This document shows, piece after piece, positions 22,149 to 31,572 of a stretch of 34,574 nt of DNA. Every line of letters starts with the position of its first letter. The stretch's first letter is position 1. The translations under genes and the position numbers were made by a program. Source of the stretch: Saprospiraceae bacterium (GTDB lineage: Bacteria > Bacteroidota > Bacteroidia > Chitinophagales > Saprospiraceae); NCBI GenBank assembly GCA_020848695.1, contig JADLHT010000010.1, positions 1 to 34,574 on the forward strand. Reading direction: 5' to 3'. The notes beneath the pieces were generated by a model. The model ran no database searches and was not told the DNA's origin. It saw nothing but the letters and a program-made list of their open reading frames with translations.

Positions 22149-24083
22149 TTACCTTAGCCTCTTAACAATTAGTTCTATTCCATCTTTGAATGCTGGCTGA
22201 TATTCAATTTGATTATAGTTTCTTGAATCTGTATTTAAATTAATTAATGGTGCACCAAATACTTTAAATAATTTTTGGATTGTTGTTGCTCGGTTTTTTC
22301 TAAACTCATCGGAGAAACGTTCAGGTTCTGAGAATCCTATAATATCTATCTCATATTTTTTAATTCCATTCAAGGTGTTAAATATCTTTAATATTAACTT
22401 CGAGCCAATCTCATTTAGCGCATAGGTGTCATTGAAATATATCAAACTTTGTGGTATCAACAAAATTGCATTTCCCTCTTCTTTTCGAATTAAAATATCG
22501 TTCCAGTTGTTCTCTTTAAAGATTTTTTGTAACCTTAGAATGGTTTCGTCCTCAATAGATAAAGCTTTGATGCTATCAACAACACTAAGTTTGGAATATT
22601 CTGTTTTTGGGTTGGCTATTTTAGGATCACTTTTATTGGTAGAGGTGTTTAAACTTGTTGAATTGCTTGGGCTTTCATGTTTGTTTTGCTGATGGTTTGA
22701 TTGAATAGCAACAGAAGCAAGTTGATTTTTTAGCGATTGAATTTCATTGGACATTTGCGCTTTTACTTTATGAGTTTCTATTAGGCTTGAATCAGTTTTT
22801 CGAAGCTTGTCTTTTAATAGATTGTTTTCATTCGTAAGCTTATTACTAATGCTTTTTATTTCATGGTTTAATTGAACGATCTCATTTTGTTTTTTGTCAA
22901 TGCTGTCTTGTAGAATCTTTTCATCTTTTGATTTTGTGGTATTTATCTTGCTTGCTTTTTTACTTAATTCCAGAATCTGTTCATTTTGTATTTGTATAGT
23001 ATGCTTCTGATGTTTATTTTCACTTTCGAGTTCCTGGATTTTTCCAGAAAGGTTTGCAAGTTCTACAGAATCGATAGGATTAACAAATGGATTTGATTTT
23101 TTTGAGTTAATTTCTTTGGCGAGCTGAATATTTTCTTCAAGAATTAATTTTTTACTTTCCGATAATTGATGATTTTCATTCTTTAATAAATCATTTGAAG
23201 ATCTCAGATCAGAGGATTCATTTTTTAATGTATTAACTTCTTGTAGTAAGGTTGTATTGAAATTTGATATTTGTACTAGGCTGTCCTGTATCCTAATGAG
23301 GTCCAGGTTTTTTAAGTTAGCAATAGAATCCAATAATGTGAGTTCTTTTTCGTACTTATTAATTTTTTCCTTGTATTGATTATCAGAATTTCGATTGCTA
23401 TTGTTAGAAGTTAGCACAGTCGATTTTAGGGAGTCAAGTTTTTTCTCATTATTTGCTAATTCCAAAACTAAAGAATCTTTAGTAAATCTTGCCTTTTCAA
23501 GCTGACTTTGAATGGATTTTACCTCTTTTAATCTTTCATTATCGATTATTTCAAGCCTTAAAGAATAGGAATTTAAATCTTTCAAAAGTTGTTGATTTTT
23601 AAGATTCTCGGTTTTTAGGTTTTTTTCCAACTGATGTATGTAAAATTGTTGATCAAAATTATTTTTAGATTTTTTGTTGCTTACATTTTCCACCGGTGGA
23701 ACATAGCTTTTAATAAGGTTTAAAGAATCAATTTCTTTCACTTTTTGTGCTAGCTGAATTTGCAAATTCAAGTTTTCTTCTGCTACTACAGAGTTGAGTT
23801 TATAATTTTCAATATTTTCAAGATGTCTGGGGATCTGTGTGCTGTATTGCAAATAGATCTTGGCAAGTACAGTTTCAGTTTTATCCAATTGATCTCTTAA
23901 AAATCGATTGGTATTTAATTCTGTTGAATATAAGGAATCCTTTATTTTGCAAGCTGCAACCATTAATTTAAGCCGGTTGTTTTCTTCAGATTTTTCGGCT
24001 AATTGTTTAGAACTTTTACAAGAAGAAAAAACTAAGAAAATCAATCCCGTAGAAAAATATAAGTATCTAATAATTAATATCAT
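22149..24083 (-). CDS. Long coiled-coil lipoprotein with C-terminal OmpA/MotB-like domain
   Basis: The 644-residue protein has an N-terminal signal with a lipobox-like end (FLVFSSC), predicting a lipid anchor near residue 22. A long Glu/Lys/Asn/Leu-rich coiled coil runs from about 30 to 460, interrupted by a Pro stretch (YVPPVENVSNKK). A Ser/Thr/Asn linker follows. The last ~130 residues (ILLIPQSLIYFNDTYALNEIG ... YEIDIIGFSEPE ... RKNRATTIQKLFKVFG) look like a diverged OmpA/MotB peptidoglycan-binding domain. The architecture suggests a periplasm-spanning tether between a membrane and peptidoglycan. Start: ATG 24083. I know no named homologue. Confidence 0.75.
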   Translation of the reverse strand: MILIIRYLYFSTGLIFLVFSSCKSSKQLAEKSEENNRLKLMVAACKIKDSLYSTELNTNRFLRDQLDKTETVLAKIYLQYSTQIPRHLENIENYKLNSVVAEENLNLQIQLAQKVKEIDSLNLIKSYVPPVENVSNKKSKNNFDQQFYIHQLEKNLKTENLKNQQLLKDLNSYSLRLEIIDNERLKEVKSIQSQLEKARFTKDSLVLELANNEKKLDSLKSTVLTSNNSNRNSDNQYKEKINKYEKELTLLDSIANLKNLDLIRIQDSLVQISNFNTTLLQEVNTLKNESSDLRSSNDLLKNENHQLSESKKLILEENIQLAKEINSKKSNPFVNPIDSVELANLSGKIQELESENKHQKHTIQIQNEQILELSKKASKINTTKSKDEKILQDSIDKKQNEIVQLNHEIKSISNKLTNENNLLKDKLRKTDSSLIETHKVKAQMSNEIQSLKNQLASVAIQSNHQQNKHESPSNSTSLNTSTNKSDPKIANPKTEYSKLSVVDSIKALSIEDETILRLQKIFKENNWNDILIRKEEGNAILLIPQSLIYFNDTYALNEIGSKLILKIFNTLNGIKKYEIDIIGFSEPERFSDEFRKNRATTIQKLFKVFGAPLINLNTDSRNYNQIEYQPAFKDGIELIVKRLR

Positions 24084-24180
24084 ATATATTAAAAAATAAA
24101 TTAATTTATAAAATATTTGTTTTCAGTTTTAGAAACCATGAACCCAAGTACCTGTAGCTTGTTAAATACTCTCTCTTTAT

Positions 24181-25380
24181 ATGGAGTCTTTATTTAACAC
24201 TGAATCCGGTTTTAGTTATTACTTAACGAGTAAACTCTCTGAGATTGAGAAGCATTGGTTAATTGATGCAAAAATACCTGTTTTATTATCAATTCCATAC
24301 TTAAAAGCTTTAGAATCAACCAGACCCTCAAATTTAGTTATCATGTATGGGTACTGTACCCGGCAAAATAAGACTTTAGCAATTTTTCAGTTGCAAATTG
24401 TTGAATTTGATGCAGAAAACAGACTTCGGTTGCAGATGGAAACGGGTAAATCTACCTCCTTAAGCGATAGACTGGCACTTGCAATTAAATTGTTTGTTGC
24501 CCGTAAAGTCAATGTGAATGCTTCGATATTAGGTAATTTAATGACAGCCGGACCCTATGGAATTGTTTTTTCCGATTCTGCTATTATTGATGAGAGGAGA
24601 CAGATTGTTTGTGAATTATGTTGCAATTTGTTGCGAAAATTTAAAATATTAGCTCATACACAGATTGTAGTCATTAAAGATATTGATCCACAACTTAGAT
24701 TAATTAAAAAGGAACAGAATCCTTTATTGCGTTTACATGAATTTACAATTCAGCCATCTATGAAATTGAATTTGCGTCAGCATTGGTTGAGTATGGAGGA
24801 TTATCTTAATGATTTAGAAAGTAAGTATCGGTCAAAAGTTAAGAAAGCCCTGCTAAATCGACAACAACTGGAAGTTGTTGATGCAGATTATCAATGGATT
24901 CTCGAACATCAGGATGATCTATTCAGATTATATAAACAGATAGCTGATTCTGCCGGATTTAACTTAGTTGAACTACAAAAAGAATATTTTGCTGAAACCA
25001 AAAAGCAAGTACCCGATCATTTTAAAGTAAAGCTTATTTATTATCAAAAAAAACTCATTGCTTTCTATAGCTATTTTCTTGAAGGGAACTTTGTAAATGC
25101 ACACTTTGTTGGATTTGACAAATCGCTTAACAACAATTTGGATTTATATCGAAACATACTCCTATATTACGTTGATGATGCAATAAATAACCGGGTAAAA
25201 TATATTGAATTCGCCAGAACAGCTCTTGAAATGAAGAGCTCAATCGGCGCTGAACCTATTGATTATTATTGTTATCTGTCTCATGAATCTAAAATTATGA
25301 ATAAACTGGTTCCAGGAATTCTGGATTTATTGGTTCCGGTAAAGCTATGGAAACCGCGTTCTCCATTTAAGAATACTTAA
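24181..25380 (+). CDS. FemAB/COG3146-like GNAT-superfamily acyltransferase
   Basis: The 399-residue cytoplasmic protein resembles the predicted N-acyltransferases of COG3146 / Acetyltransf_6 (peptidoglycan-bridge-like FemAB fold with a duplicated GNAT core). Evidence includes YLNDLESKYRSKVKKALL (209-225), corresponding to the segment that positions the acceptor, and FARTALEMKSSIGAEP (344-359), matching the conserved R-x-A-E-x-K-x-x-x-G-A-x-P block. LIAFYSYFLEGNFVNAHFVGFDK is a GNAT-like beta unit. The first ~200 residues are diverged. The substrate could be an amino-sugar, peptide or lipid and cannot be told. The next gene starts 32 bases downstream. Confidence 0.72.
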   Translation: MESLFNTESGFSYYLTSKLSEIEKHWLIDAKIPVLLSIPYLKALESTRPSNLVIMYGYCTRQNKTLAIFQLQIVEFDAENRLRLQMETGKSTSLSDRLALAIKLFVARKVNVNASILGNLMTAGPYGIVFSDSAIIDERRQIVCELCCNLLRKFKILAHTQIVVIKDIDPQLRLIKKEQNPLLRLHEFTIQPSMKLNLRQHWLSMEDYLNDLESKYRSKVKKALLNRQQLEVVDADYQWILEHQDDLFRLYKQIADSAGFNLVELQKEYFAETKKQVPDHFKVKLIYYQKKLIAFYSYFLEGNFVNAHFVGFDKSLNNNLDLYRNILLYYVDDAINNRVKYIEFARTALEMKSSIGAEPIDYYCYLSHESKIMNKLVPGILDLLVPVKLWKPRSPFKNT

Positions 25381-25412
25381 AAATTATATTTAAATTTTTT
25401 AATCTAATAAAA

Positions 25413-26036
25413 TTGAAATTCGTTCTAATAGATATTCCAGTCAGGATTCATAGCTTGTTAATAATATTTTCTCTATTGATTAGTTGTATAAGTTCTGTTC
25501 AAGCGCAGGATTTGAATACCCTGACCGCAATTAGAAAACCATATTTCATTCTTAATAATGGTGCTGACTCCATTTTTGTCGAGGGCTTAAAGAATTCTTC
25601 TACTCAGCTAGTCTTTATGTTCTTTGCTGCAGAAGAAGATCCTGTTGGATTAGATCCTGGGTTAAGCAACGACGGAAGATGGAGGTCAATTCATTTGCTT
25701 AATATTTTTAAAGAGTTTGATCTTGGGGCATTGCTTTCAACACCATTTAGGAGAAATTTATTAACGCTTCAGCCATTGAATGATTTTAAAAAGCTGGGTA
25801 TAGAATATTATGATCAGGCTGATCTGAAAGCTCTTGTTGATAAAATGAGGCATTTAAAATCTAAAGAACTTATATTAATGGTACACAAAGAAAGCGTTGC
25901 CCGAATAATTGAAGAATATTCAGGACTTGAATTAGACGATAAAATTGAAAATACCTATTATGATCGTATTTTTGTCATCGAAAGACCAGTAAGCGGGCAA
26001 TGCAAGCTTCATTCTTTCAGATACAATATACGGTAA
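25413..26036 (+). CDS. Exported histidine-phosphatase-fold protein lacking the catalytic Arg-His
   Basis: The 207-residue protein has an N-terminal signal or anchor segment ending SVQAQ (about 1-32). The rest follows the histidine phosphatase (phosphoglycerate mutase-like) pattern. LVFMFFAAEED (66-76) sits where LVRHAE-type sequence is expected. LSNDGRWRSIHLLNIFKEFDLGALLSTPFRRNLLTLQPL (84-122) matches the L-x-x-x-G-x-x-x-A and S-x-P-x-R-x-x-x-T blocks, with Arg 113/114. LILMVHKESV (153-162) keeps the second active-site His (H158). The RH pair that forms the phosphohistidine is replaced by F71-A72, so it is probably not a phosphatase. No in-frame ATG occurs before residue 69; TTG 25413 is the likely start. 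It sits 24 bases before valS. Confidence 0.65.
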   Translation: MKFVLIDIPVRIHSLLIIFSLLISCISSVQAQDLNTLTAIRKPYFILNNGADSIFVEGLKNSSTQLVFMFFAAEEDPVGLDPGLSNDGRWRSIHLLNIFKEFDLGALLSTPFRRNLLTLQPLNDFKKLGIEYYDQADLKALVDKMRHLKSKELILMVHKESVARIIEEYSGLELDDKIENTYYDRIFVIERPVSGQCKLHSFRYNIR

Positions 26037-26060
26037 TTCAAATTAATCCGCATTTGACAT

Positions 26061-28691
26061 ATGGAGTCTGCAACACAATATTCTCCTCAGGGAGTTGAGG
26101 AGAGATGGTATAAGTATTGGGAAAGTAAAAATTATTTCAAATCAGTGCCTGATGAGCGAGAGCCATTTACAATTGTTATTCCACCACCAAATATTACCGG
26201 TGTTTTGCACATGGGCCATATGCTCAACAACACCATTCAGGATATTCTGGTAAGGAGAGCAAGATTACAGGGAAAAAATGCCTGTTGGGTTCCAGGAACG
26301 GATCATGCATCGATTGCTACGGAAGCCAAAGTAGTAAGAATGCTTAGAGAGAAAGGAATCAAGAAGTCAGATCTTAGCCGTGATGAATTTTTACAACATG
26401 CTTTTGATTGGAAAGAAAAGTATGGCGGAATAATTTTACAACAATTGCGAAAATTAGGGGCATCATGTGATTGGGATCGAACTGCATTTACAATGGATGA
26501 GACCCGATCCAGATCAGTCATTCAGTGTTTTATCGATCTCTATCGAAAAGGAAAGCTTTACAGAGGTAAAAGAATGATTCATTGGGATACCGAAGCAAAA
26601 ACGGTTTTGTCAAACGAAGAAGTGATCTACAAGGAAGAGAATGCACAACTTTTTTACATCAAGTATTCCCTTGAGAAAGACCCAACTCAAAGTGTTACCA
26701 TTGCTACACAACGTCCTGAAACAATTATGGCAGATACAGCAGTTGCGGTTCATCCTGAAGATGACAGGTACCGGCATTTGATTGGTGAAAAAGTAGTAAT
26801 TCCCTTGATCAAAAGAGCAATTCCGGTTATTGCCGATGAGTATGTAGATAAGGAGTTTGGCACTGGTGCTTTGAAAGTTACTCCTGCTCATGATCAAAAT
26901 GATTTTGAACTTGGACTAAAACATAATTTGGAGCTTATAGATATTCTGAATGAAGATGGAACACTCAATGAAACTGCAAAAATATTAATAGGTGAGGATC
27001 GGTTTGTCGCAAGAAAGAAAATTAAATCATTACTGGATGAATCCGGAGATTTGGTATCTATTAAAGATTACTTTACCAATATTGGAAGATCGGAAAGAAC
27101 ATTTTGTGTTGTAGAGCCTAGACTCAGTCTTCAGTGGTACGTCGATTCCAAACAATTGTCAGAGCCTGCCTTAAGAGCAGTTATGAATTCTACAATTGAG
27201 TTTCTTCCGGATCATATGAAGAATACTTTCAAACATTGGATGGAGAATATCAGAGATTGGTGTATATCCAGACAGCTTTGGTGGGGTCATCGAATACCTG
27301 CGTATTATTATCAAGATGAAGTTTTTGTTCAAGCTTCTAGACAGGAAGCAATACAAGAAGCGAAAGAAAAATTAGGAGAAACATTTGATGAATCCCAATT
27401 AATTCAAGATGAAGATGTATTAGATACTTGGTTTTCATCTTGGTTGTGGCCAATTTCAGTTTTTGACGGGTTTAATCATTCTAAAGACTTTCAATATTAT
27501 TATCCGACCAGTGTATTGGTTACAGGGTGGGATATTATTTTCTTATGGGTTGCAAGAATGATAATGGCGGGATATGAATGGACGGGTGATAAGCCTTTTC
27601 AAAAAGTTTATTTCACTGGTATGGTAAGGGATCAGCAAGGTAGAAAAATGAGCAAACAACTTGGTAATTCACCGGATGCCTTAGAATTAATTGAAAAATT
27701 TGGTGCAGATGGTGTTCGCTTTGGCATGTTATCTGCTTCGCCGGCCGGTGGAGATCTTTTATTTAATGAAAAGTTATGTTCACAAGGTTGGAATTTCTGC
27801 AATAAGATTTATAACTCGGCACGATTAATAAAAATGTGGTCTGTCAATGAAATGAGTGCTTCCAATAGTGATCAGTTGATCATGAAATGGATGGAGAGCA
27901 GAATGGTGGAAATATTCCAAGAATCAGACAGACTAATTGAACAATCTAAATTGAGTGAAGCATTAAAATTGTTGTATTCCTTTTTTATGGATGATTTTAG
28001 TGGCTTTTATTTAGAAGCTATAAAACCACAGGGAGGAAGTCAGATCTCTGATGAATTAATGAATAAAACTATACATTTTTTTAGTCGGATTTGTACGCTA
28101 TTACATCCATTTATGCCATTTATAACAGAAGAGATTTGGCATCAGGTTAAACATAGAAATGAAGGAGAAGATTGTATGGTTTCTGTTTATCCTGCACATA
28201 ATAGTTACGAAAAAGAAATTTTAAAAACAATTCAAGAAGTTAGAGATATTCTTAGTAATTCATATAAATTGAGACAACAGAATAATTTGAAAATGAATGT
28301 TGGCTTACCCTTTTATATTCAAGAATCCGAATTTCCCAATGTGTTAATTGAAAATGGAGTAGAAGAACTACTTCAGAAATTAGGAAGATTTTCTGAGATC
28401 TCGGTTAGCAAATCAGAGGTCTTAAACTCTAAGAGTTTTCTCGGATTAAGACATAAATACTATCTTGTACTTCCGGTTCAAATTGATAAAAACGCTGAAC
28501 TACAACAACTTGAAGAGGATATCATGTATCAGAACGGATTTATTTCGGCTGTTGAGAAGAAGCTTCAAAATGAAAGATTTGTTCAAAGTGCACCTGCTGA
28601 CCTTGTTGAGAAAGAAAGAAAGAAACTTGAGGATGGACAGATAAGGCTGAAAGCGCTAATCGAAAGAAAACATTCATTAATGATTGAATAA
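26061..28691 (+). CDS. valS: Valine--tRNA ligase
   Basis: The class I aminoacyl-tRNA synthetase charges tRNA-Val. The HIGH motif is in PPPNITGVLHMGH (41-53) and the KMSKS equivalent is KMSKQ (529-533), the Gln form seen in many Bacteroidota. The editing (CP1) domain contains TQRPETIMADTAVAVHPED (about 217-235). WDTEAKT and WFSSWLWP are family-typical. The anticodon-binding helical domain and a C-terminal coiled coil (about 810-876) are intact; 876 residues is the expected size. Start: ATG 26061. An AT-only hairpin over its stop codon probably terminates the operon. Confidence 0.97.
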   Translation: MESATQYSPQGVEERWYKYWESKNYFKSVPDEREPFTIVIPPPNITGVLHMGHMLNNTIQDILVRRARLQGKNACWVPGTDHASIATEAKVVRMLREKGIKKSDLSRDEFLQHAFDWKEKYGGIILQQLRKLGASCDWDRTAFTMDETRSRSVIQCFIDLYRKGKLYRGKRMIHWDTEAKTVLSNEEVIYKEENAQLFYIKYSLEKDPTQSVTIATQRPETIMADTAVAVHPEDDRYRHLIGEKVVIPLIKRAIPVIADEYVDKEFGTGALKVTPAHDQNDFELGLKHNLELIDILNEDGTLNETAKILIGEDRFVARKKIKSLLDESGDLVSIKDYFTNIGRSERTFCVVEPRLSLQWYVDSKQLSEPALRAVMNSTIEFLPDHMKNTFKHWMENIRDWCISRQLWWGHRIPAYYYQDEVFVQASRQEAIQEAKEKLGETFDESQLIQDEDVLDTWFSSWLWPISVFDGFNHSKDFQYYYPTSVLVTGWDIIFLWVARMIMAGYEWTGDKPFQKVYFTGMVRDQQGRKMSKQLGNSPDALELIEKFGADGVRFGMLSASPAGGDLLFNEKLCSQGWNFCNKIYNSARLIKMWSVNEMSASNSDQLIMKWMESRMVEIFQESDRLIEQSKLSEALKLLYSFFMDDFSGFYLEAIKPQGGSQISDELMNKTIHFFSRICTLLHPFMPFITEEIWHQVKHRNEGEDCMVSVYPAHNSYEKEILKTIQEVRDILSNSYKLRQQNNLKMNVGLPFYIQESEFPNVLIENGVEELLQKLGRFSEISVSKSEVLNSKSFLGLRHKYYLVLPVQIDKNAELQQLEEDIMYQNGFISAVEKKLQNERFVQSAPADLVEKERKKLEDGQIRLKALIERKHSLMIE

Positions 28692-28717
28692 TAATATTTT
28701 AAACATTATTATTTTTT
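28687..28717 (+). terminator. AT-only hairpin terminator at the valS stop
   Basis: AATAATAAT (28687-28695), which includes the stop codon, pairs perfectly with ATTATTATT (28705-28713) across a 9-base loop and is followed by T residues. The stem has no G-C pairs, so its efficiency is uncertain. Confidence 0.5.
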
Positions 28718-28777
28718 ACAATGTAATAAATTTAATGGAATTCCACTATTTGTAAAAATTAGGGGTTTTCACGGATA

Positions 28778-28807
28778 TTTGGTTTAGAAAAATTTGTGTT
28801 ATCTTTG
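28778..28807 (+). promoter_or_regulatory. Bacteroidota-type promoter for the metalloprotease gene
   Basis: TTTG (28778-28781), an 18-base spacer and TATCTTTG (28800-28807) fit the -33/-7 consensus TTTG-N19-TAnnTTTG. It is the best complete promoter in the window. Transcription would start near 28813, leaving a ~60-base leader before ATG 28875. Confidence 0.75.
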
Positions 28808-28874
28808 CCCCATCCTACACATATCCGATCAAATCTGATCGAACATTTTTATTATTAATTTTAAATAGACCGAT

Positions 28875-31472
28875 ATGACTTTATCTTTTAATTATTACCG
28901 TTTTGTTATTTTCCTTCTTTTTATTGGGAGCTTCTCTTTAATTTCAGCTCAACAGATAGAAGAAGTCAGGGTTTTTCCGGTGGATCAACCCAAAACCAAC
29001 CCGCTTGCTTTAAAAGTTCAAGAAACTTTCTCGTCTGCTGTGAGCATTAAGAAGCCTGATTTGTTAAGTATCGCTAATGTTAATCCAGAGGCACTTAAGT
29101 TATTCGGGGTGAGGCAAGCAAATTTTTTTAATTTAGATCCGTTGCAATTGTACTCAATTACAGAAGAGAAACCAGAGGCAATTAGCCTTTCTTTTGATTT
29201 AAATAAATTTGGAAATATACAATTGGATCTTGTAAAAGCGAAGGTGCTTGATGAAGGGTTCTACGTTACTACTTCTGATGGCCAGCACCCGGATGTAAGT
29301 ATAGGAACTTTTTACCAAGGCATAGTAAGCAATCATAATGGTTCATCTATAGTTGCGTTAACGGTTTTTAATGATAAAGTATTGGGAATGATTTCTCTTG
29401 ATGATACAAATATAAATTTCGAATCGATTCCAAATGAACCGTTATCCTTGATTGTATATAATGAAAAAGATATTATAATTCAATCTGAACTCAGCTGTAT
29501 GTCGGATCAGTTAGAGGCAGTTGTAAAACAAGCTAATCCCAATGTAGCTGAAATGGCTGCCGGCGATTGTATTAGAGTTTATTTAGAATGTGATAAAGCA
29601 TTACACGATAATAAAGGTGGGTTACAACCAACTGTTGATTGGATTACCGCTGTATTCAATAATGTTAAAACATTGTATAACAATGAGAGTATTAATACAA
29701 CCATTTCAGAAATTTTTGTTTGGACCACACCTGATTCTTATAGTAAGACTGATTCCTATACTGCATTGACACAGTTTAAAGGTTTAAGAGGAACATTTAA
29801 TGGAGATCTAGCTCATTTGTGTGCTTTAGGCGGAAATAATATTGGTGGTATTGCCTGGATTGATGTTTTATGTTCAACTTATAAATATGCGTATAGCAAT
29901 ATTTCTGCTTCTTACAGTAATGTTCCAACTTATTCCTGGACCGTAGAAGTAATGACCCATGAGATGGGACACAACATTGGTTCGAACCACACTCAATGGT
30001 GTGGATGGACAGGAGGAGCGCTTGATAATTGTTACACAACCGAAGGAGGCTGTCCTAAAGGCCCTGCTCCAACCAATGGAGGAACGATTATGTCTTATTG
30101 CCATTTGACATCTTATGGAATTAACTTTAACAATGGATTCGGAACTCAACCCGGTAATAAAATAAGAAATGAAGTCATAGCCGCAAATTGCCTAGGTCAA
30201 TCCTGCTCTGGTTCATCATGTGGTGTACCTACCGGTTTGTCAATTTCAAATATTACCAATACTTCTGCAACTGCAAGTTGGAATTCCGTTAGCGGAGCAA
30301 ATTCCTATGACTTTGAATATAAATTAAGTACTTCAGGAACCTGGACGGTAGTTAATGTTACGGTTACAAATTATTCAATGACCGGCCTTACGGCAGGTCT
30401 TACTTATAATACCAGAGTTAAGGCAAAGTGTACTGATGGAAATAGTAATTATACTTCAACAGTAAACTTTACAACAACCGGAGGATCGTGTAATACTCCA
30501 ACCGGTTTTAATGTAAGTAATATTACAACCAATTCAGCAACCTGCTCATGGAATGCAGTAACCGGTGCAGTATCCTATAATTTTCAGTATAAATTAAGTA
30601 CTTCACAAACCTGGTCAACGTATAATACAACATCAACAGGTGTAAACTTAACAGGAATGACGCCTGGAACAAGTTATGATGTAAGAGTTCAGACCGTATG
30701 TTCCAGTGGAAATAGTGCATATACTAGTGTAATTACATTTACAACACTAACATCAGCTTATTGTGCTTCAAAAGGTAATAATGCGAATTATGAATGGATT
30801 GCTCGAGTTAAAATAGGTTCTATTGACAGAGTTTCAGGTAAAGACGGTGGATATTATGATGCAACCAATTTAGTCACTGATGTTAACAAAGGATCTACTT
30901 ATACTCTAAGTCATCAGGTTGGAACAGCAGCAGGTAGCAATAAATGGTATAGAAGAGTTTGGATTGACTGGAATAGAAATAATTCATTCAATGATGCTGG
31001 CGAACAGGTTGTTAGTTTTTCAAGCAACAGTACTGCATTACAAAACAACAATATTACGGTTCCGGCGGGTGCTTCTACCGGAACAACCAGAATGAGAGTT
31101 TCGATTCGTTATGGAGCTTACTCCACATCTTGTCAGACCTTTCCTTATGGAGAAGTTGAAGATTATACAATAAATATTAAAGCAGCTGGATCTCTTCAGA
31201 ATGGTGAAACATCTGAAAATTTGAATGACTTCTTTGTTCAGCCAAATCCATTCAATGAACTGCTTAATCTTCAGGTGGCTTCGGAAAAATCAGAAACAAT
31301 ATCTATTTCAGTTTTCAATCTTTTAGGTCAGTTAGAATTTAACTCAAATATTCAAATTTCCAAAGGGCTTAATAGTCTTGAATTAAATTTGTCGAATATG
31401 ACTCCGGGGCAGTATTTAGTTAGAATTGATGCTGATAACCGAAATATGCAAAAAATGATAATCAAGAAGTAG
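28875..31472 (+). CDS. Secreted reprolysin-like metalloprotease with two FN3 domains, GEVED domain and T9SS sorting signal
   Basis: It is an 865-residue exported protein. The signal peptide (1-25) ends SLISAQ. A propeptide-like region (about 30-225) precedes a zinc metalloprotease domain (about 230-440) of the reprolysin/M12 type. The zinc site is THEMGHNIGSNHTQWC (H362, E363, H366, H372) and the Met-turn is IMSYCH (M406). Eight or more Cys in the domain suggest disulfides. Two fibronectin type III domains (about 450-535 and 540-627) are followed by a GEVED domain (about 645-775, WIDWNRNNSFNDAGEQ and GEVEDYTINI) and a type A sorting domain (790-865, FVQPNPFNELLNLQV ... GQYLVRID ... MIIKK). 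The expected location is the cell surface or medium, for protein degradation. It has its own promoter and terminator. Confidence 0.95.
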   Translation: MTLSFNYYRFVIFLLFIGSFSLISAQQIEEVRVFPVDQPKTNPLALKVQETFSSAVSIKKPDLLSIANVNPEALKLFGVRQANFFNLDPLQLYSITEEKPEAISLSFDLNKFGNIQLDLVKAKVLDEGFYVTTSDGQHPDVSIGTFYQGIVSNHNGSSIVALTVFNDKVLGMISLDDTNINFESIPNEPLSLIVYNEKDIIIQSELSCMSDQLEAVVKQANPNVAEMAAGDCIRVYLECDKALHDNKGGLQPTVDWITAVFNNVKTLYNNESINTTISEIFVWTTPDSYSKTDSYTALTQFKGLRGTFNGDLAHLCALGGNNIGGIAWIDVLCSTYKYAYSNISASYSNVPTYSWTVEVMTHEMGHNIGSNHTQWCGWTGGALDNCYTTEGGCPKGPAPTNGGTIMSYCHLTSYGINFNNGFGTQPGNKIRNEVIAANCLGQSCSGSSCGVPTGLSISNITNTSATASWNSVSGANSYDFEYKLSTSGTWTVVNVTVTNYSMTGLTAGLTYNTRVKAKCTDGNSNYTSTVNFTTTGGSCNTPTGFNVSNITTNSATCSWNAVTGAVSYNFQYKLSTSQTWSTYNTTSTGVNLTGMTPGTSYDVRVQTVCSSGNSAYTSVITFTTLTSAYCASKGNNANYEWIARVKIGSIDRVSGKDGGYYDATNLVTDVNKGSTYTLSHQVGTAAGSNKWYRRVWIDWNRNNSFNDAGEQVVSFSSNSTALQNNNITVPAGASTGTTRMRVSIRYGAYSTSCQTFPYGEVEDYTINIKAAGSLQNGETSENLNDFFVQPNPFNELLNLQVASEKSETISISVFNLLGQLEFNSNIQISKGLNSLELNLSNMTPGQYLVRIDADNRNMQKMIIKK
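30222..30755 (+). repeat. Tandem FN3-encoding units with a 270-bp offset
   Basis: The two FN3 domains share long DNA identity at a fixed 270-base offset; for example TATAAATTAAGTACTTCA at about 30319 and 30589, and ACCGGTTT at the start of each. This indicates a fairly recent in-frame duplication of 90 codons. Confidence 0.65.
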
Positions 31473-31540
31473 TTCTCCTTAACAAGATCAGAATTTCTCT
31501 GGGGAAGGTAATTCATAGAAAATAAGTATAGTATCCCCAT

Positions 31541-31572
31541 AGTCCGTGGTAATCTTACTGCGGACTTTTTTT
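31541..31572 (+). terminator. Rho-independent terminator after the metalloprotease, overlapping the flippase 3' end
   Basis: AGTCCGTGGTA (31541-31551) pairs with TACTGCGGACT (31556-31566), with two G-T pairs, over a 4-base loop, and T residues run to 31572. Its right half lies inside the last codons of the convergent flippase gene. Confidence 0.82.

Noticed and set aside
26303-27356. Several minus-strand open frames inside valS
   Set aside because: valS is intact and highly conserved on the plus strand; these frames are by-products of its codon pattern.
27640-27665. KMSKQ in place of KMSKS in valine--tRNA ligase as an inactivating change
   Set aside because: I recall Gln at this position as common among Bacteroidota ValS proteins, and all other motifs are intact.
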